From IMG/VR virus record IMGVR_UViG_3300041409_000610, positions 91,348 through 155,347 of that record: DNA of 64,000 nt; one strand, 5' to 3'. The DNA comes from a virus. Every line of letters begins with the position of its first letter. The stretch's first letter is position 1. Position numbers and translations under genes: made by a program. The notes below the pieces were generated by a model. That model saw nothing but the letters and a program-made list of their open reading frames with translations. It made no database searches and had not been told where the DNA came from. Below are positions 1 to 7,669 of the stretch, one piece after another.

Positions 1-1
1 C

Positions 2-610
2 ATGAAGAAGCCCACCCCCGAGCTGGCGCTGCTGCTGCGGCGCATGCACGTGACCAAGTGCTATGACAAGCACAGCGATGTGCCGATAGCGATCGGCAAG
101 GCCGACTGGGAGCCGCAGCTGCCCGCCGAGGTGAAGCGTCAGTTACCCGGCGCGAAGGCTCTGCGGGACCTCGGCCTGGAGCACGACGAGGAGTGGAACG
201 GCCACCAGCGGTTCTGGTTGCCCGAGGGCTTCGCGGTGCCCACCGTGGCCGACGTGCTCGCGCACATGAACCCCGGCGGCAAGACCTCGGTGAACGAGCT
301 GACCGCGTACATCCTGCTCAAGGGCAAGGTGTTCGGTCAGTACGGCAGCTACGCGTGGCAGGACGAGCTGATCCACACGCTGCTGTGTGGCATCGACTGG
401 GACAAGAGCAGCGAGCCGCAGAACGACACGTGGAGCGAGTTCGCGGGCACCTTCGCCGACGACGACCGCGTGACGATGACCGAGGTCCAGCTGTACTGCC
501 TGTGCGCCCACGTGGACAAGTGGCACCACTCCTGCCACGTGGGCGTCGAGGCGCTCTCGATCGCGGAACTGCTCAAGATCGCCGAAGGCGAGATGCGCGA
601 CGCCCTGTAG
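2..610 (+). CDS. Hypothetical protein (202 aa)
   Basis: Opens with ATG at base 2, so its ribosome-binding site lies outside the window and a start further upstream cannot be excluded. It encodes a soluble, mixed alpha/beta protein with no recognised motif; Cys and His residues cluster near the C-terminus (CLCAHVDKWHHSCH, about residues 165-180), which could bind metal. It ends just before a perfect GC hairpin, so it is the last gene of an upstream transcription unit. Function unknown. Confidence 0.8.
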   Translation: MKKPTPELALLLRRMHVTKCYDKHSDVPIAIGKADWEPQLPAEVKRQLPGAKALRDLGLEHDEEWNGHQRFWLPEGFAVPTVADVLAHMNPGGKTSVNELTAYILLKGKVFGQYGSYAWQDELIHTLLCGIDWDKSSEPQNDTWSEFAGTFADDDRVTMTEVQLYCLCAHVDKWHHSCHVGVEALSIAELLKIAEGEMRDAL

Positions 611-615
611 AGACC

Positions 616-655
616 GGCGGCCCCCGTCACTCCGGTGGGACGGGGGCCGCCTTCT
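616..655 (+). terminator. Intrinsic terminator after the first gene
   Basis: Perfect 13-bp stem (616-628 with 639-651) with a 10-nt loop, followed by TTCT. It separates the first gene from the palindromic promoter at 693. Confidence 0.75.
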
Positions 656-692
656 ACCCACCACCGGAACCAAAGTCGCAGGTCAGAGGGTA

Positions 693-757
693 TGGACACT
701 ACCCGGATAGGTAGTGTAGAGTTCCTCATGTCAGCACGGAACGAGCCGCACCGGAGG
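693..757 (+). promoter_or_regulatory. Palindromic promoter plus SD-hairpin leader (copy 1)
   Basis: -35 TGGACA (693-698), 18-nt spacer, -10 TAGAGT (717-722). The spacer holds the inverted repeat ACACTACC-6 nt-GGTAGTGT (696-717). The leader CCGCACCGGAGG (746-757) is flanked by G and C, which can pair, and precedes the ATG at 763. Confidence 0.7.
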
Positions 758-762
758 CCACG

Positions 763-1656
763 ATGACCACCTCGATCGCCCGCCATGATGTCCACACCGC
801 CGCTCACGTCAACTTCGACCCGGCCGACTACAAGTTCATCGGCGTGCTGGACACCGACACCAGCCCGTTCCGTGCCGACGACAGCCGGGGCCGCAAGGCG
901 GTCCGCGCGATGGAGACCGAGGGCTTCCCCTACGTGCTCGTCCACCCGCACTACCAGTGCGACGCCTGCGGCCAGCACCTGCGCTACGTCGCGGTCCTCT
1001 TCCACCACCCGTCGAACGCGCTGGTCGAGGTCGGTCTGAACTGCCTCGTCGGCCGCTTCGCGATGGCCAAGGACGAGGTCAAGCGGATGATGGCCGAGGC
1101 CAAGGCCGCCCGCGAGGCGCACAAGCTGCTGGACGGCTTCCTGGCCGCCTGCGACGCCTACCAGGACCTTGCCTACGCCACCTACGCCTGGAACATCGAG
1201 GCTGCCGCTCCCGCCGGTGCGGACATCTGGGGCGTTGGCCCGCTCGCCGACATCGCCCACAAGGCTCGCCAGTACGGCGGCGACGTCTCCGTGAAGCAGC
1301 TGGCCTTCGTGAGCCGGATCCTGACCCAGCTCGACGAGCGCTTCGCCGAGCAGGAGCAGCGCAACGCGGAGATCGCGGCGGTCAAGAGCGACGCCGGTCC
1401 GGCCCCCGAGGGCCGCGTGGTGATCGAGGGCACCGTGACCAAGCTGGACACCCGGGACAACGACTTCACCGGCGGCATCCGCATGGTGATGACCGTGACC
1501 CTGGACAACGGCGCCCGGGTCTGGGGCACCGTCCCGGCCGCGATCGCCGACGTCGAGCAGGGCACCCGGGTGGCCTTCACCGCCACCTTCGAGCAGGCCT
1601 CGGACGACGAGACCTTCGCCTACTTCAAGCGGCCCGCCAAGGCCGTCATCCGCTGA
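763..1656 (+). CDS. Putative zinc/OB-fold protein (297 aa)
   Basis: ATG at 763 sits five bases after the conserved leader GGAGG. The N-terminal half has a zinc-knuckle-like cluster (CDACGQHLRY near residue 66, then GLNCL near 89). Residues 155-210 are helical. The C-terminal 75 residues (GRVVIEGTVTKLDTRD onward) look like a small beta-barrel of the OB type, inferred from alternating beta pattern only. A nucleic-acid-binding role is possible but unproven. First gene of the unit led by copy 1 of the palindromic promoter. Confidence 0.85.
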   Translation: MTTSIARHDVHTAAHVNFDPADYKFIGVLDTDTSPFRADDSRGRKAVRAMETEGFPYVLVHPHYQCDACGQHLRYVAVLFHHPSNALVEVGLNCLVGRFAMAKDEVKRMMAEAKAAREAHKLLDGFLAACDAYQDLAYATYAWNIEAAAPAGADIWGVGPLADIAHKARQYGGDVSVKQLAFVSRILTQLDERFAEQEQRNAEIAAVKSDAGPAPEGRVVIEGTVTKLDTRDNDFTGGIRMVMTVTLDNGARVWGTVPAAIADVEQGTRVAFTATFEQASDDETFAYFKRPAKAVIR

Positions 1657-1663
1657 GACAACC

Positions 1664-1691
1664 GGCGGGGGCTCCCGGTGGAGCCCCCGCC
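1664..1691 (+). terminator. GC hairpin between genes
   Basis: 12-bp perfect stem (1664-1675 with 1680-1691) with a CGGT loop. It has no T tract and ends only 5 bases before the AAAGGAG of the next gene, so it may act as an attenuator or processing site rather than a full terminator. Confidence 0.5.
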
Positions 1692-1706
1692 AGAAAGGAG
1701 TCCGCA

Positions 1707-1895
1707 ATGGACCCCAATGCTGCACTGGCCGAAATCCGCAGGCTGAACGAGGAGCACGCCAACTACGGCGAACTGAGCGCGGGGAAAACCGCGCGCCTCA
1801 TCGAGCTGGTCGAGGGGCTGGACAACTGGCTCTCCGGCAACGGCTTCCTGCCGGAAGCCTGGGCGGGCGGACACAGTCAGGCTGGTGACTTCTGA
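1707..1895 (+). CDS. Small hypothetical protein (62 aa)
   Basis: ATG at 1707 with AAAGGAG ten bases upstream. Helical N-terminal half (AALAEIRRLNEEHANYGEL). Its TGA shares a base with the next ATG (TGATG), suggesting translational coupling. No known family recognised. Confidence 0.8.
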   Translation: MDPNAALAEIRRLNEEHANYGELSAGKTARLIELVEGLDNWLSGNGFLPEAWAGGHSQAGDF

Positions 1896-2203
1896 TGACC
1901 GACGAATTCGGCGACTGGGACCCGGCCGCCAAGGCACACCAGCACAACCCCGATCCGCTGGACATGCTCGACGAGTACCGCGCGATGACCGTGATCACGG
2001 TGTTGCGTCCGGCGGGCCACTTCTGCTGGGAGATCACCCGGCCGAGTAACGGCAAGCGGATGGCCAGCCCGAACTTCGACTACGTCGCGGCCGAGGCGCT
2101 GCGCGAGGTCCGCCGGGCCGGGGGCAACGCCATCGTGATCTACGACGACCAGAACGGCATCGAGGCCCGCCTACGGGCGCAGCAGGACAAGGAGGGTGAG
2201 TGA
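1895..2203 (+). CDS. Hypothetical protein (102 aa)
   Basis: ATG at 1895 overlaps the preceding stop. Alpha/beta composition, with a short strand-helix segment NAIVIYDDQNGIEARLRAQ at the C-terminus. Function unknown; it sits mid-operon. Confidence 0.8.
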   Translation: MTDEFGDWDPAAKAHQHNPDPLDMLDEYRAMTVITVLRPAGHFCWEITRPSNGKRMASPNFDYVAAEALREVRRAGGNAIVIYDDQNGIEARLRAQQDKEGE

Positions 2204-2205
2204 TC

Positions 2206-2514
2206 ATGGACGTCGAGCTGACCGAGCGGCTCATGGCCGCCTACCAGTTCCTCACTCCGGCACTGGGCAACCCACAGCCGCTGGCGGACATCCGCCTGCA
2301 CCTGCGCGACGTGGAGCCGCACCGGCTGAACCCGCTCTTGCGCGAGCTGAACGGCTCTGTGGTGCCCTTCTGGTTCCCCGACAATGACCGCCAGCAGCAG
2401 GGCGTCTTGAGCCTGCACGAGGCCGCTCAGGACGCGCCGTGGCGTGAGCTGGACGACGGGGTCGAGATCGACGGCATCACCTACACGCACATGGCGGTGC
2501 AGCCCAGCGGTTGA
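2206..2514 (+). CDS. Hypothetical protein (102 aa)
   Basis: I chose ATG 2206 over the in-frame GTG 2200 because GGAGGG (2191-2196) is then 9 bases away. The junction is TGATCATG, an 8-mer reused at ten gene junctions in this window. Soluble, no recognised motif. Ends just before promoter copy 2. Confidence 0.8.
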   Translation: MDVELTERLMAAYQFLTPALGNPQPLADIRLHLRDVEPHRLNPLLRELNGSVVPFWFPDNDRQQQGVLSLHEAAQDAPWRELDDGVEIDGITYTHMAVQPSG

Positions 2515-2573
2515 CACTACCCGAACGGGTAGGGTAGGGTCGTCCTTGTCAGCACGAAGGCCCGCACCGGAGG
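2511..2573 (+). promoter_or_regulatory. Palindromic promoter plus leader (copy 2)
   Basis: -35 TTGACA (2511-2516), palindrome CTACCCGAACGGGTAG (2517-2532), -10 TAGGGT (2535-2540; 18-nt spacer). Leader CCGCACCGGAGG at 2562-2573. The -35 overlaps the stop of the upstream gene. Confidence 0.75.
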
Positions 2574-2581
2574 AGCCCACC

Positions 2582-2962
2582 ATGAAGCACGAACTCATCG
2601 CCACCAAGCGCCTGCGGGGCGGCAGCCCGATCAAGGGCATGCGCGGTACGTCGGGCACCGACGTGAAGTGCACCTGCGGCGGTTGGACGAGCTACACCAA
2701 CGAGGCGCCCCCGTCGCGCTCGCAGGCCTGGCAGAAGAAGGTCTTCGCCGCTCACCTGGCCGGAGTGACGCTGGAGAGCGACATCGAGCTGGGCCGCGCG
2801 AAGCTGGTCAAGGCCAACGAGCGGCTGACCAAGCTGCTCGTCGAGGGCGAGGACCTGCCCTCGTTCATCGAGAGCACGACGCAGGCCATCGCCAACCTGG
2901 GCAAGGAGCTGGCCGCCGACCTGCACGAGGCGCGTTACGGCTTCCGCCCGAAGACTGCATGA
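2582..2962 (+). CDS. Hypothetical protein (126 aa)
   Basis: ATG at 2582 follows the leader GGAGG by 8 bases. It contains a short CTCGGW motif near residue 31 and a long helical C-terminal half (residues 50-115) rich in Leu, Glu and Lys that could form a coiled coil. Only gene between promoter copies 2 and 3. Function unknown. Confidence 0.85.
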   Translation: MKHELIATKRLRGGSPIKGMRGTSGTDVKCTCGGWTSYTNEAPPSRSQAWQKKVFAAHLAGVTLESDIELGRAKLVKANERLTKLLVEGEDLPSFIESTTQAIANLGKELAADLHEARYGFRPKTA

Positions 2963-3005
2963 TCATCTGGAGCTGACAACCGCATAACCGCAGGTCAAGA
3001 GGGGG

Positions 3006-3068
3006 TTGCACTACCCAAGTGGGTAGTGTAATCTCATTCTTGTCAGCAAGAACGAGCCGCACCGGAGG
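3006..3068 (+). promoter_or_regulatory. Palindromic promoter plus leader (copy 3)
   Basis: -35 TTGCAC (3006-3011), 17-nt spacer, -10 TAATCT (3029-3034). Inverted repeat CACTACCC-AAGT-GGGTAGTG (3009-3028). Leader CCGCACCGGAGG 3057-3068, closing pair G-C. Confidence 0.75.
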
Positions 3069-3073
3069 CCCAG

Positions 3074-3982
3074 ATGATCGCCAACCTCGCCACCGCCACC
3101 CCCGCCGAGATCGACACCCGCTTCGCCGCCGTCATGGTCCGCCGCGCCGAGATCGAGATGGGCATCCGCCGCGCCGAGTACACGATCGATGGCGGCGTCT
3201 ACGTCACCGATCAGGCCAAGGCGAAGGCCGAGACCGACATCCGCAACTTCGTCATCGAGCGCAACACGCTGATCGAGGAGCGCGAGACGCTGGACGACGA
3301 GTACCGGGGCCGTGGCGGCTGGACCCGCTACTACCTGGTCACCAACACCGGCGGCCACGTGCACACCTCGACCTCGTGCGACACCTGCTTCGACGACACC
3401 GACTTCGGCTGGCTGACCCAGTTCTCCGGCACCGAGCAGGACGAGATGGGCAATCTCTCCGGCGAGGCCGCCTGCGCCCGCTGTTTCCCGAACCTGCCCG
3501 CCGAGGTCATGCAGGCCAAGCGTGACGCCCGCATCGACACCCCGGCCCGCATCGCCGCTCGTGAGGAGCGCGAGGCCGCTGCCGCCGCCCGCGACGCCAA
3601 GAAGGCCACCAAGGCCGCGAAGAACGCCGCCGAGGCGATCACCAACCCGGACGGCACCCCGGTTCTGGACGGCATCGGCTACGAGATCAAGCGCGAGTCC
3701 AAGGTCCGCAGCGAGTACATCGAGGACGCGGCGATGTCGATCTTCTTCGGCACCCCGGCGCAGGTCTTCCAGGGCGCCACGGACAACGCCTACCACGTCC
3801 GGGTCTGCGGCGAGTACGCCGCCAGCCACGCCAAGGACGCGCAGCGCTACCTGGCCGCGCTGGCCCACAAGGCGGGCGTCACCACCGAGGAGATGGCCAC
3901 CCAGCTGGACAAGAAGGTCCAGGCGAAGGTCCGCTCGGCCATCAGGGGCGCCCAGGCGGAGATGGCTCGCTGGAGCCACTGA
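3074..3982 (+). CDS. Conserved actinophage hypothetical protein, Cys-containing (302 aa)
   Basis: ATG 3074, five bases after the leader. N-terminal 90 residues are helical/coiled coil. The core RYYLVTNTGGHVHTS, CDTCF, CARCF (residues 90-145) has paired Cys suggestive of zinc binding and resembles a family I know as common in actinobacteriophages. Residues 150-185 are an Ala/Lys-rich linker. The last 70 residues are helical. Function unknown; the gene is followed by a GC hairpin. Confidence 0.9.
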   Translation: MIANLATATPAEIDTRFAAVMVRRAEIEMGIRRAEYTIDGGVYVTDQAKAKAETDIRNFVIERNTLIEERETLDDEYRGRGGWTRYYLVTNTGGHVHTSTSCDTCFDDTDFGWLTQFSGTEQDEMGNLSGEAACARCFPNLPAEVMQAKRDARIDTPARIAAREEREAAAAARDAKKATKAAKNAAEAITNPDGTPVLDGIGYEIKRESKVRSEYIEDAAMSIFFGTPAQVFQGATDNAYHVRVCGEYAASHAKDAQRYLAALAHKAGVTTEEMATQLDKKVQAKVRSAIRGAQAEMARWSH

Positions 3983-3990
3983 CCTACCCC

Positions 3991-4017
3991 GGCCGGGGCG
4001 CACACCGCGCCCCGGCC
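3991..4017 (+). terminator. GC-rich hairpin
   Basis: 11-bp perfect stem (3991-4001 with 4007-4017), ACACC loop, no T tract. It sits between genes 3074 and 4037 and may be a leaky terminator. Confidence 0.5.
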
Positions 4018-4036
4018 CTGATCCACAGGAGAGATC

Positions 4037-4270
4037 GTGATCGCTGACGAGCTGGAACCGGGCGACGTGTACTTCGACAAGGGCGTCCCGGAGATGACCG
4101 TGGTCGAGGTCGAGGGCGTCAACGGAGACGGGGACCTGGTGGTGGTCGTGCGCCACCGCGACGGCGGACACAGCAACCGCCTGTTCTACCCGGGCCAGGA
4201 CGTGCCCTACGTGCGCAAGGGCACATGGCAGTACGCGGCCAAGGCCGCTGTGCCCGAGCAGTTTTCCTAA
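4037..4270 (+). CDS. Small beta-rich hypothetical protein (77 aa)
   Basis: GTG at 4037 with AGGAGAG just upstream. Almost all beta (DVYFDKGVPEMTVVEVEG...DLVVVVRHRDGG), compatible with an SH3-like or Tudor-like barrel. Function unknown. Confidence 0.8.
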   Translation: MIADELEPGDVYFDKGVPEMTVVEVEGVNGDGDLVVVVRHRDGGHSNRLFYPGQDVPYVRKGTWQYAAKAAVPEQFS

Positions 4271-4292
4271 CCCGAATCGAGAGGAGCCCATC

Positions 4293-4820
4293 ATGGGCCT
4301 GGACATCACCGCCTACAGCCACCTGAAGGCCATGGGCCAGCACGAGAAGGACCCCGAGCTGAACGATGGCGAGCCGGGCAGCCTGACGAGCTGGTGCTAC
4401 TACGACAACCACGTCAGCGCCTACGTCTACGACAGCTTCCCGCTCTCGTTCCTCGCCGTGCCGATCCTGGAGCGCCGCGACGATCTCCTGATCGGCGGCT
4501 GCTACGAGATCACCGAGACCACGCAGACCCACGGCTTCCGCGCCGGTTCCTACGGAGGCTACGGCCGGTGGCGCGAGCAGCTCCAGGAGAAGTACAACCC
4601 GGACCGCAAGGAGACCGAGCCCTTCTTCGAGCTGATCTGGTTCGCCGACAACGCGGGCACGATCGGTTCGCTGGCCGCGCAGAACCTGCTGGCCGACTTC
4701 GAGGCCTACGGCCCGGACCACGAACTGGGCGCGCTCGACGATCCCTACAACGGCCCGTTCGCCGACTTCCACAAGGCGTGCAAGCTCGCGGCCGAGGACG
4801 GGCTCATCGCCTTCCACTGA
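4293..4820 (+). CDS. MGLDITAY-type phage protein (175 aa)
   Basis: ATG at 4293 with GAGAGGAG upstream. The start MGLDITAYSHL and following SWCYYDNHVSAYVYDSFPL resemble a protein family widespread in phages and of unknown role. It has a relative in style (MGCDIH) at 33407. Last gene before a 250-base structured non-coding stretch. Confidence 0.88.
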   Translation: MGLDITAYSHLKAMGQHEKDPELNDGEPGSLTSWCYYDNHVSAYVYDSFPLSFLAVPILERRDDLLIGGCYEITETTQTHGFRAGSYGGYGRWREQLQEKYNPDRKETEPFFELIWFADNAGTIGSLAAQNLLADFEAYGPDHELGALDDPYNGPFADFHKACKLAAEDGLIAFH

Positions 4821-4822
4821 CT

Positions 4823-4990
4823 CCCCAGGTGTGCCTGGGGACGCGGAGAGGCTCGCTGAGCATCGTGGGGCCGCCGAGCCTCTCCGCACCGCTCTACGGC
4901 GAAATGAGAGGCCTGCTCGGACCTCCTCGCCCTACCCTGATGATCACCTGGATGCTCCAGGTCGGCGGGCGGCGCGGGGCGTGTGCGCCC
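4823..4990 (+). ncRNA. Multi-hairpin non-coding stretch
   Basis: Between 4821 and 5005 there is no convincing ORF. Four inverted repeats follow each other: CCCCAGG/CCTGGGG (4823-4840), a 13-bp stem (4843-4855 with 4875-4887), ACCTGGA-TGC-TCCAGGT (4946-4962) and GGGC-6 nt-GCCC (4977-4990). The first two could be terminators for the gene at 4293; the rest is unexplained and could be a structured RNA. Confidence 0.45.
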
Positions 4991-5005
4991 GCCCTCAAAC
5001 GGCGG

Positions 5006-5064
5006 TTGACTCACACTACCTGAATAGGTAGTGTCATGAGTACACCGCAAGACCGCACCGGAGG
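5006..5064 (+). promoter_or_regulatory. Palindromic promoter plus leader (copy 4)
   Basis: -35 TTGACT (5006-5011), 17-nt spacer, -10 TAGTGT (5029-5034), inverted repeat ACACTACC-TGAATA-GGTAGTGT (5013-5034). Leader 5053-5064 inside GACC...GGTC, a 4-bp stem. Confidence 0.78.
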
Positions 5065-5069
5065 TCACC

Positions 5070-5339
5070 ATGGACATCACCGCTCAGGCCAACGCCGCGA
5101 TCAGCGCCTCGATCGCCCGCGACACCCGACCCAAGGCCACCTGTCGCGACTGCGGCTGCACCATGGTCGCCTGGGTGACCTCGACTCGCACCGGGCGCCC
5201 GTACCTTGCCGACGCGACGCTGTCCAGCGCGATCGCTGGTGGCCGTATCCCGGCCAAGCACCTGCCGCACTTCAAGCGCTGCGCCAAGACGCCGTGCGAG
5301 TGCGCGATGTGCCGCGTGGGCGCCAGCCTCCACTCCTGA
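5070..5339 (+). CDS. Cys-rich, probable zinc-binding protein (89 aa)
   Basis: ATG 5070 after the leader. Two Cys groups, CRDCGC (about residues 25-30) and CAKTPCECAMC (about 71-81), suggest one or two structural zinc sites. Function unknown. Followed by a hairpin and a second leader copy without its own palindrome. Confidence 0.85.
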   Translation: MDITAQANAAISASIARDTRPKATCRDCGCTMVAWVTSTRTGRPYLADATLSSAIAGGRIPAKHLPHFKRCAKTPCECAMCRVGASLHS

Positions 5340-5343
5340 TCAC

Positions 5344-5374
5344 CCGGCGGGGCGCACCCTCTGCGTCCCGCCGG
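5344..5374 (+). terminator. Hairpin (possible terminator/attenuator)
   Basis: 13-bp stem with one G-T pair (5344-5356 with 5362-5374), followed by ACCTTCTCC. Lies between genes 5070 and 5413, immediately before a leader motif. Confidence 0.55.
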
Positions 5375-5392
5375 ACCTTCTCCGCTTCTCGA

Positions 5393-5404
5393 CCACACTG
5401 GAGG
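5393..5404 (+). promoter_or_regulatory. SD-hairpin leader without palindromic promoter
   Basis: CCACACTGGAGG within GACC...GGTC (4-bp stem), ATG at 5413. No operator palindrome upstream, so this copy probably works on a read-through transcript. Confidence 0.65.
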
Positions 5405-5412
5405 TCAAGATC

Positions 5413-5667
5413 ATGTCTCGGCTCACCTGGACCACGAAGCACTCGTTCAGCGGCACGCAGCACGTCGGCAACCTCGGACAGCTCACCTGCGCCTTCGTCT
5501 CGGGGCAGACCGAGCAGTTCACCGTCGAGGTCACCCTGGGCGGTAAGGACCGCGACCGGCACTTCACCTTCGCGGACCTGGAGGCGGCCAAGGCCGAAGC
5601 CGAGCGTCGCGTGGTCAAGGTCCTGAATCTGGCCGGTCTGCTCAGCGAAGATGGAAAGGACGCCTGA
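5413..5667 (+). CDS. LTW-family paralogue 1 (84 aa)
   Basis: ATG 5413. Begins MSRLTWTTKHSFSG and ends with an Ala/Glu helix followed by LNLAGLL. The same plan (xxLTW, beta-rich middle, charged helix, LTGLL-type end) occurs at 8347 and 8889, so these look like three diverged copies. Function unknown. TGATCATG junction to the next gene. Confidence 0.85.
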   Translation: MSRLTWTTKHSFSGTQHVGNLGQLTCAFVSGQTEQFTVEVTLGGKDRDRHFTFADLEAAKAEAERRVVKVLNLAGLLSEDGKDA

Positions 5668-5669
5668 TC

Positions 5670-6053
5670 ATGTCTCTCACTAACGCCCAGGTCCGCTTCG
5701 AGGCCGCCGTGAACGGCGTCCGGGCGCGAGGTGTGCACCTCGCGCTGAACGTCATGACGTGTTGCCGGAGCTGCACCACCTTCTCCGACCTGGGTCTGCC
5801 GAGCGCCGAGGCTCGTACGGAGCAGCCCCACGCCTGGCACTTCGGCGGTCAGGGACAGCAGCTGGTGTGGCGCAACGGTCAGCCCCTCTACCGCAATGGT
5901 CGCGCTGAGGGCGAGGCGTACGAGATCTTCTTCGGCCACGGTGGGCCGGACCTGGTGGCCGCCCAGACGCTCACCGAGGTATTCCGGGGCGAGGGCTTCG
6001 AGGTCGAGTGGACGGGCGATGACGCTCACGCGGTCATCGTCCACCTCTCCTGA
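5670..6053 (+). CDS. Hypothetical protein (127 aa)
   Basis: ATG 5670. Contains CCRSC near residue 31 and a conserved-looking segment EIFFGHGGPDLVAAQTLTEVF near residues 90-110, followed by EVEWTGDDAHAVIVHL, a strand pattern. Similar segments occur in uncharacterised actinobacterial proteins. Function unknown. Confidence 0.85.
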   Translation: MSLTNAQVRFEAAVNGVRARGVHLALNVMTCCRSCTTFSDLGLPSAEARTEQPHAWHFGGQGQQLVWRNGQPLYRNGRAEGEAYEIFFGHGGPDLVAAQTLTEVFRGEGFEVEWTGDDAHAVIVHLS

Positions 6054-6061
6054 TTCACCCC

Positions 6062-6121
6062 TTGACCGACCCTACCCATTCGGGTAGGGTCGGTCATACC
6101 CGCTGAACGCCGCACCGGAGG
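6062..6121 (+). promoter_or_regulatory. Palindromic promoter plus leader (copy 5), 14-bp arms
   Basis: -35 TTGACC (6062-6067), 17-nt spacer, -10 TAGGGT (6085-6090). The palindrome extends to 14-bp perfect arms, 6064-6077 and 6082-6095, with centre ATTC. Leader 6110-6121, closing pair G-C. Confidence 0.8.
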
Positions 6122-6126
6122 CCACG

Positions 6127-6681
6127 ATGCTGAACGACTTCGACGAGATCACCGAGACCGCCGAGCTGACCGAGGACGCGCAGGACCTGATCAACCTCTA
6201 CCGCGTCCAGCGCAACAAGCTGGAGGAGATGGTCGCCGCCCTCGGGTCGGGCCACGCCGAGGTGCTCAAGTACGTGAAGGTCGTCTCGCTCACCGCCCGC
6301 GAGCTGCTCGCCGAGCACAGCGTGGACGCCGACGAGGTCGTGGACGCGATCGAGCTGAAGGCGCGCGCCACCGAGATCCTGGGCCGCATCAGCGCGGACA
6401 ACCGCCGGGCCTTCGCCTTCGCGCTGCGTTCGGTCACGGCCACCACCGTGGTGCACCGCGCCGACGAGGACAGCCTGCTGGACCGGAACTTCTGCGAGGT
6501 CATCGGGCGCCTGCCCATCGGGATCCCGGAGGAGCGCCGCCAGGCCCTGCGCCGCCTGCGCAACCTCAAGGCCCTGGCCTACGACATCCGCCCGGCGAAG
6601 GTCAACGCCACGACGGTCGCCTACCACCAGGTCATCCTGACCGACCTCGGCGAGGCCCTGCTGGCGGAGCTGGACAAGTGA
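6127..6681 (+). CDS. Helical hypothetical protein (184 aa)
   Basis: ATG 6127 after the leader. Predominantly helical with heptad-like Leu spacing in residues 20-80 (QDLINLYRVQRNKLEEMVAAL); acidic start, basic middle. No recognised domain. Its stop overlaps the next gene's GTG (GTGA). Confidence 0.85.
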   Translation: MLNDFDEITETAELTEDAQDLINLYRVQRNKLEEMVAALGSGHAEVLKYVKVVSLTARELLAEHSVDADEVVDAIELKARATEILGRISADNRRAFAFALRSVTATTVVHRADEDSLLDRNFCEVIGRLPIGIPEERRQALRRLRNLKALAYDIRPAKVNATTVAYHQVILTDLGEALLAELDK

Positions 6682-7151
6682 TCATCGAAGACCGTTTCCT
6701 CGACGTCCTGCGCGGCCACCGCACGCCGCAGGAGATGGCCGTCACCGACCTGTGGACCGGCCACTGGGTCGTCAAGGGTCTGGACGCTGCCACGGCCTCT
6801 CAGGTGGCCCAGGAGGCCAACGAGAGCTTCCGTGCGGCCGCCTCCCGCCGCATCGCCCAGGCGCCCGATGAGCTTGAGCTGGAGGTGCTGCTGGAGATGC
6901 GCAAGGGCACGCTGCTGGAGCACAACGCGTGGTCGTGGCGCTTCTACGAGCGGATGGGCACCAGCGAGTGGCGTGCGCTGCCCTCGGCGGTGCGCACCAT
7001 GCTGTGGCGCTGGCGCCAGGACGACAGCCTCGCGCTCAAGTCCAAGGTGATCTTCGACGGTGTGAGGAAGCCGCCGATCGGCTGTTTCCAGCAGCTCATG
7101 TTGTCGCCCGTTTCCGCTGCATGGCTTGACGCACACTACCCGAACGGGTAG
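6678..7151 (+). CDS. Hypothetical protein whose stop lies in the next operator (157 aa)
   Basis: GTG 6678 overlaps the preceding stop. Helical protein (ASQVAQEANESFRAAASRRIAQ). Its last residues AHYPNG and the TAG stop (7149-7151) are encoded by the downstream promoter palindrome itself, so transcription from copy 6 begins inside or at the end of this gene. Function unknown. Confidence 0.8.
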   Translation: MIIEDRFLDVLRGHRTPQEMAVTDLWTGHWVVKGLDAATASQVAQEANESFRAAASRRIAQAPDELELEVLLEMRKGTLLEHNAWSWRFYERMGTSEWRALPSAVRTMLWRWRQDDSLALKSKVIFDGVRKPPIGCFQQLMLSPVSAAWLDAHYPNG

Positions 7152-7185
7152 GGTTCAGGTATCACCAACCGAGCCGCACCGGAGG
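7126..7185 (+). promoter_or_regulatory. Palindromic promoter plus leader (copy 6)
   Basis: -35 TTGACG (7126-7131), 17-nt spacer, -10 TAGGGT (7149-7154), palindrome CTACCCGAACGGGTAG (7136-7151). Leader 7174-7185, closing pair G-C. Confidence 0.78.
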
Positions 7186-7190
7186 CCACC

Positions 7191-7424
7191 ATGCAGATGC
7201 TCACCGCCGAGAACGCCACCGCCGACCTGGTGGGGCTCACCCTCGTCGACATCGAGCTGCACGCGCGGCTCATGATCGACGAGGTGGTCCCCGAGCCGGG
7301 CGCCGTCATCGTGGTGGCGCGCGTGATCGAGGCGGGCGACCACTACGACATGGAGGCCATCCACGAGATCCCCGTGGGCCCGGCCCACGACGCCGCCAAC
7401 CGCCACCTGCGCATCCAGGCCTGA
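7191..7424 (+). CDS. Hypothetical protein (77 aa)
   Basis: ATG 7191, five bases after the leader. Beta-rich centre (GAVIVVARVIEAGDHY). Function unknown. First of three small genes under copy 6. Confidence 0.8.
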   Translation: MQMLTAENATADLVGLTLVDIELHARLMIDEVVPEPGAVIVVARVIEAGDHYDMEAIHEIPVGPAHDAANRHLRIQA

Positions 7425-7434
7425 GGAGAGCATC

Positions 7435-7635
7435 GTGTTCGACACCTACATCAGCATCGAGACCCCCGGCGGCGGCGACGAGCGCCACGACCTGTACCCG
7501 CTGCTCCCCGAGGGCACGGTCTTCCGGACCGGCGGCCACTTCTACGTGGTCACCAGCTCGTTCGTCGACCTGGATGACGCGCCCGACTTCGACGCGGAGG
7601 CCGTGCAGTACGTCAGCGCCTTCCCGCGTAGCTGA
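7435..7635 (+). CDS. Small protein, paralogue of 7670 (66 aa)
   Basis: GTG 7435 with GAGGAGAG upstream. Pattern FDTYISIETP...DLYPLLPEGTVFRTGGHFYVV...VQYVSAF closely matches the next gene (LKTYVSVISS...MMPFVPVGTIFHREGLKLVAV...VQHVTL), indicating a tandem duplication. Beta-rich; function unknown. Confidence 0.8.
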   Translation: MFDTYISIETPGGGDERHDLYPLLPEGTVFRTGGHFYVVTSSFVDLDDAPDFDAEAVQYVSAFPRS

Positions 7636-7669
7636 ACCACTTACGCCGTGCACTTCTTCGAAGAGAGCG

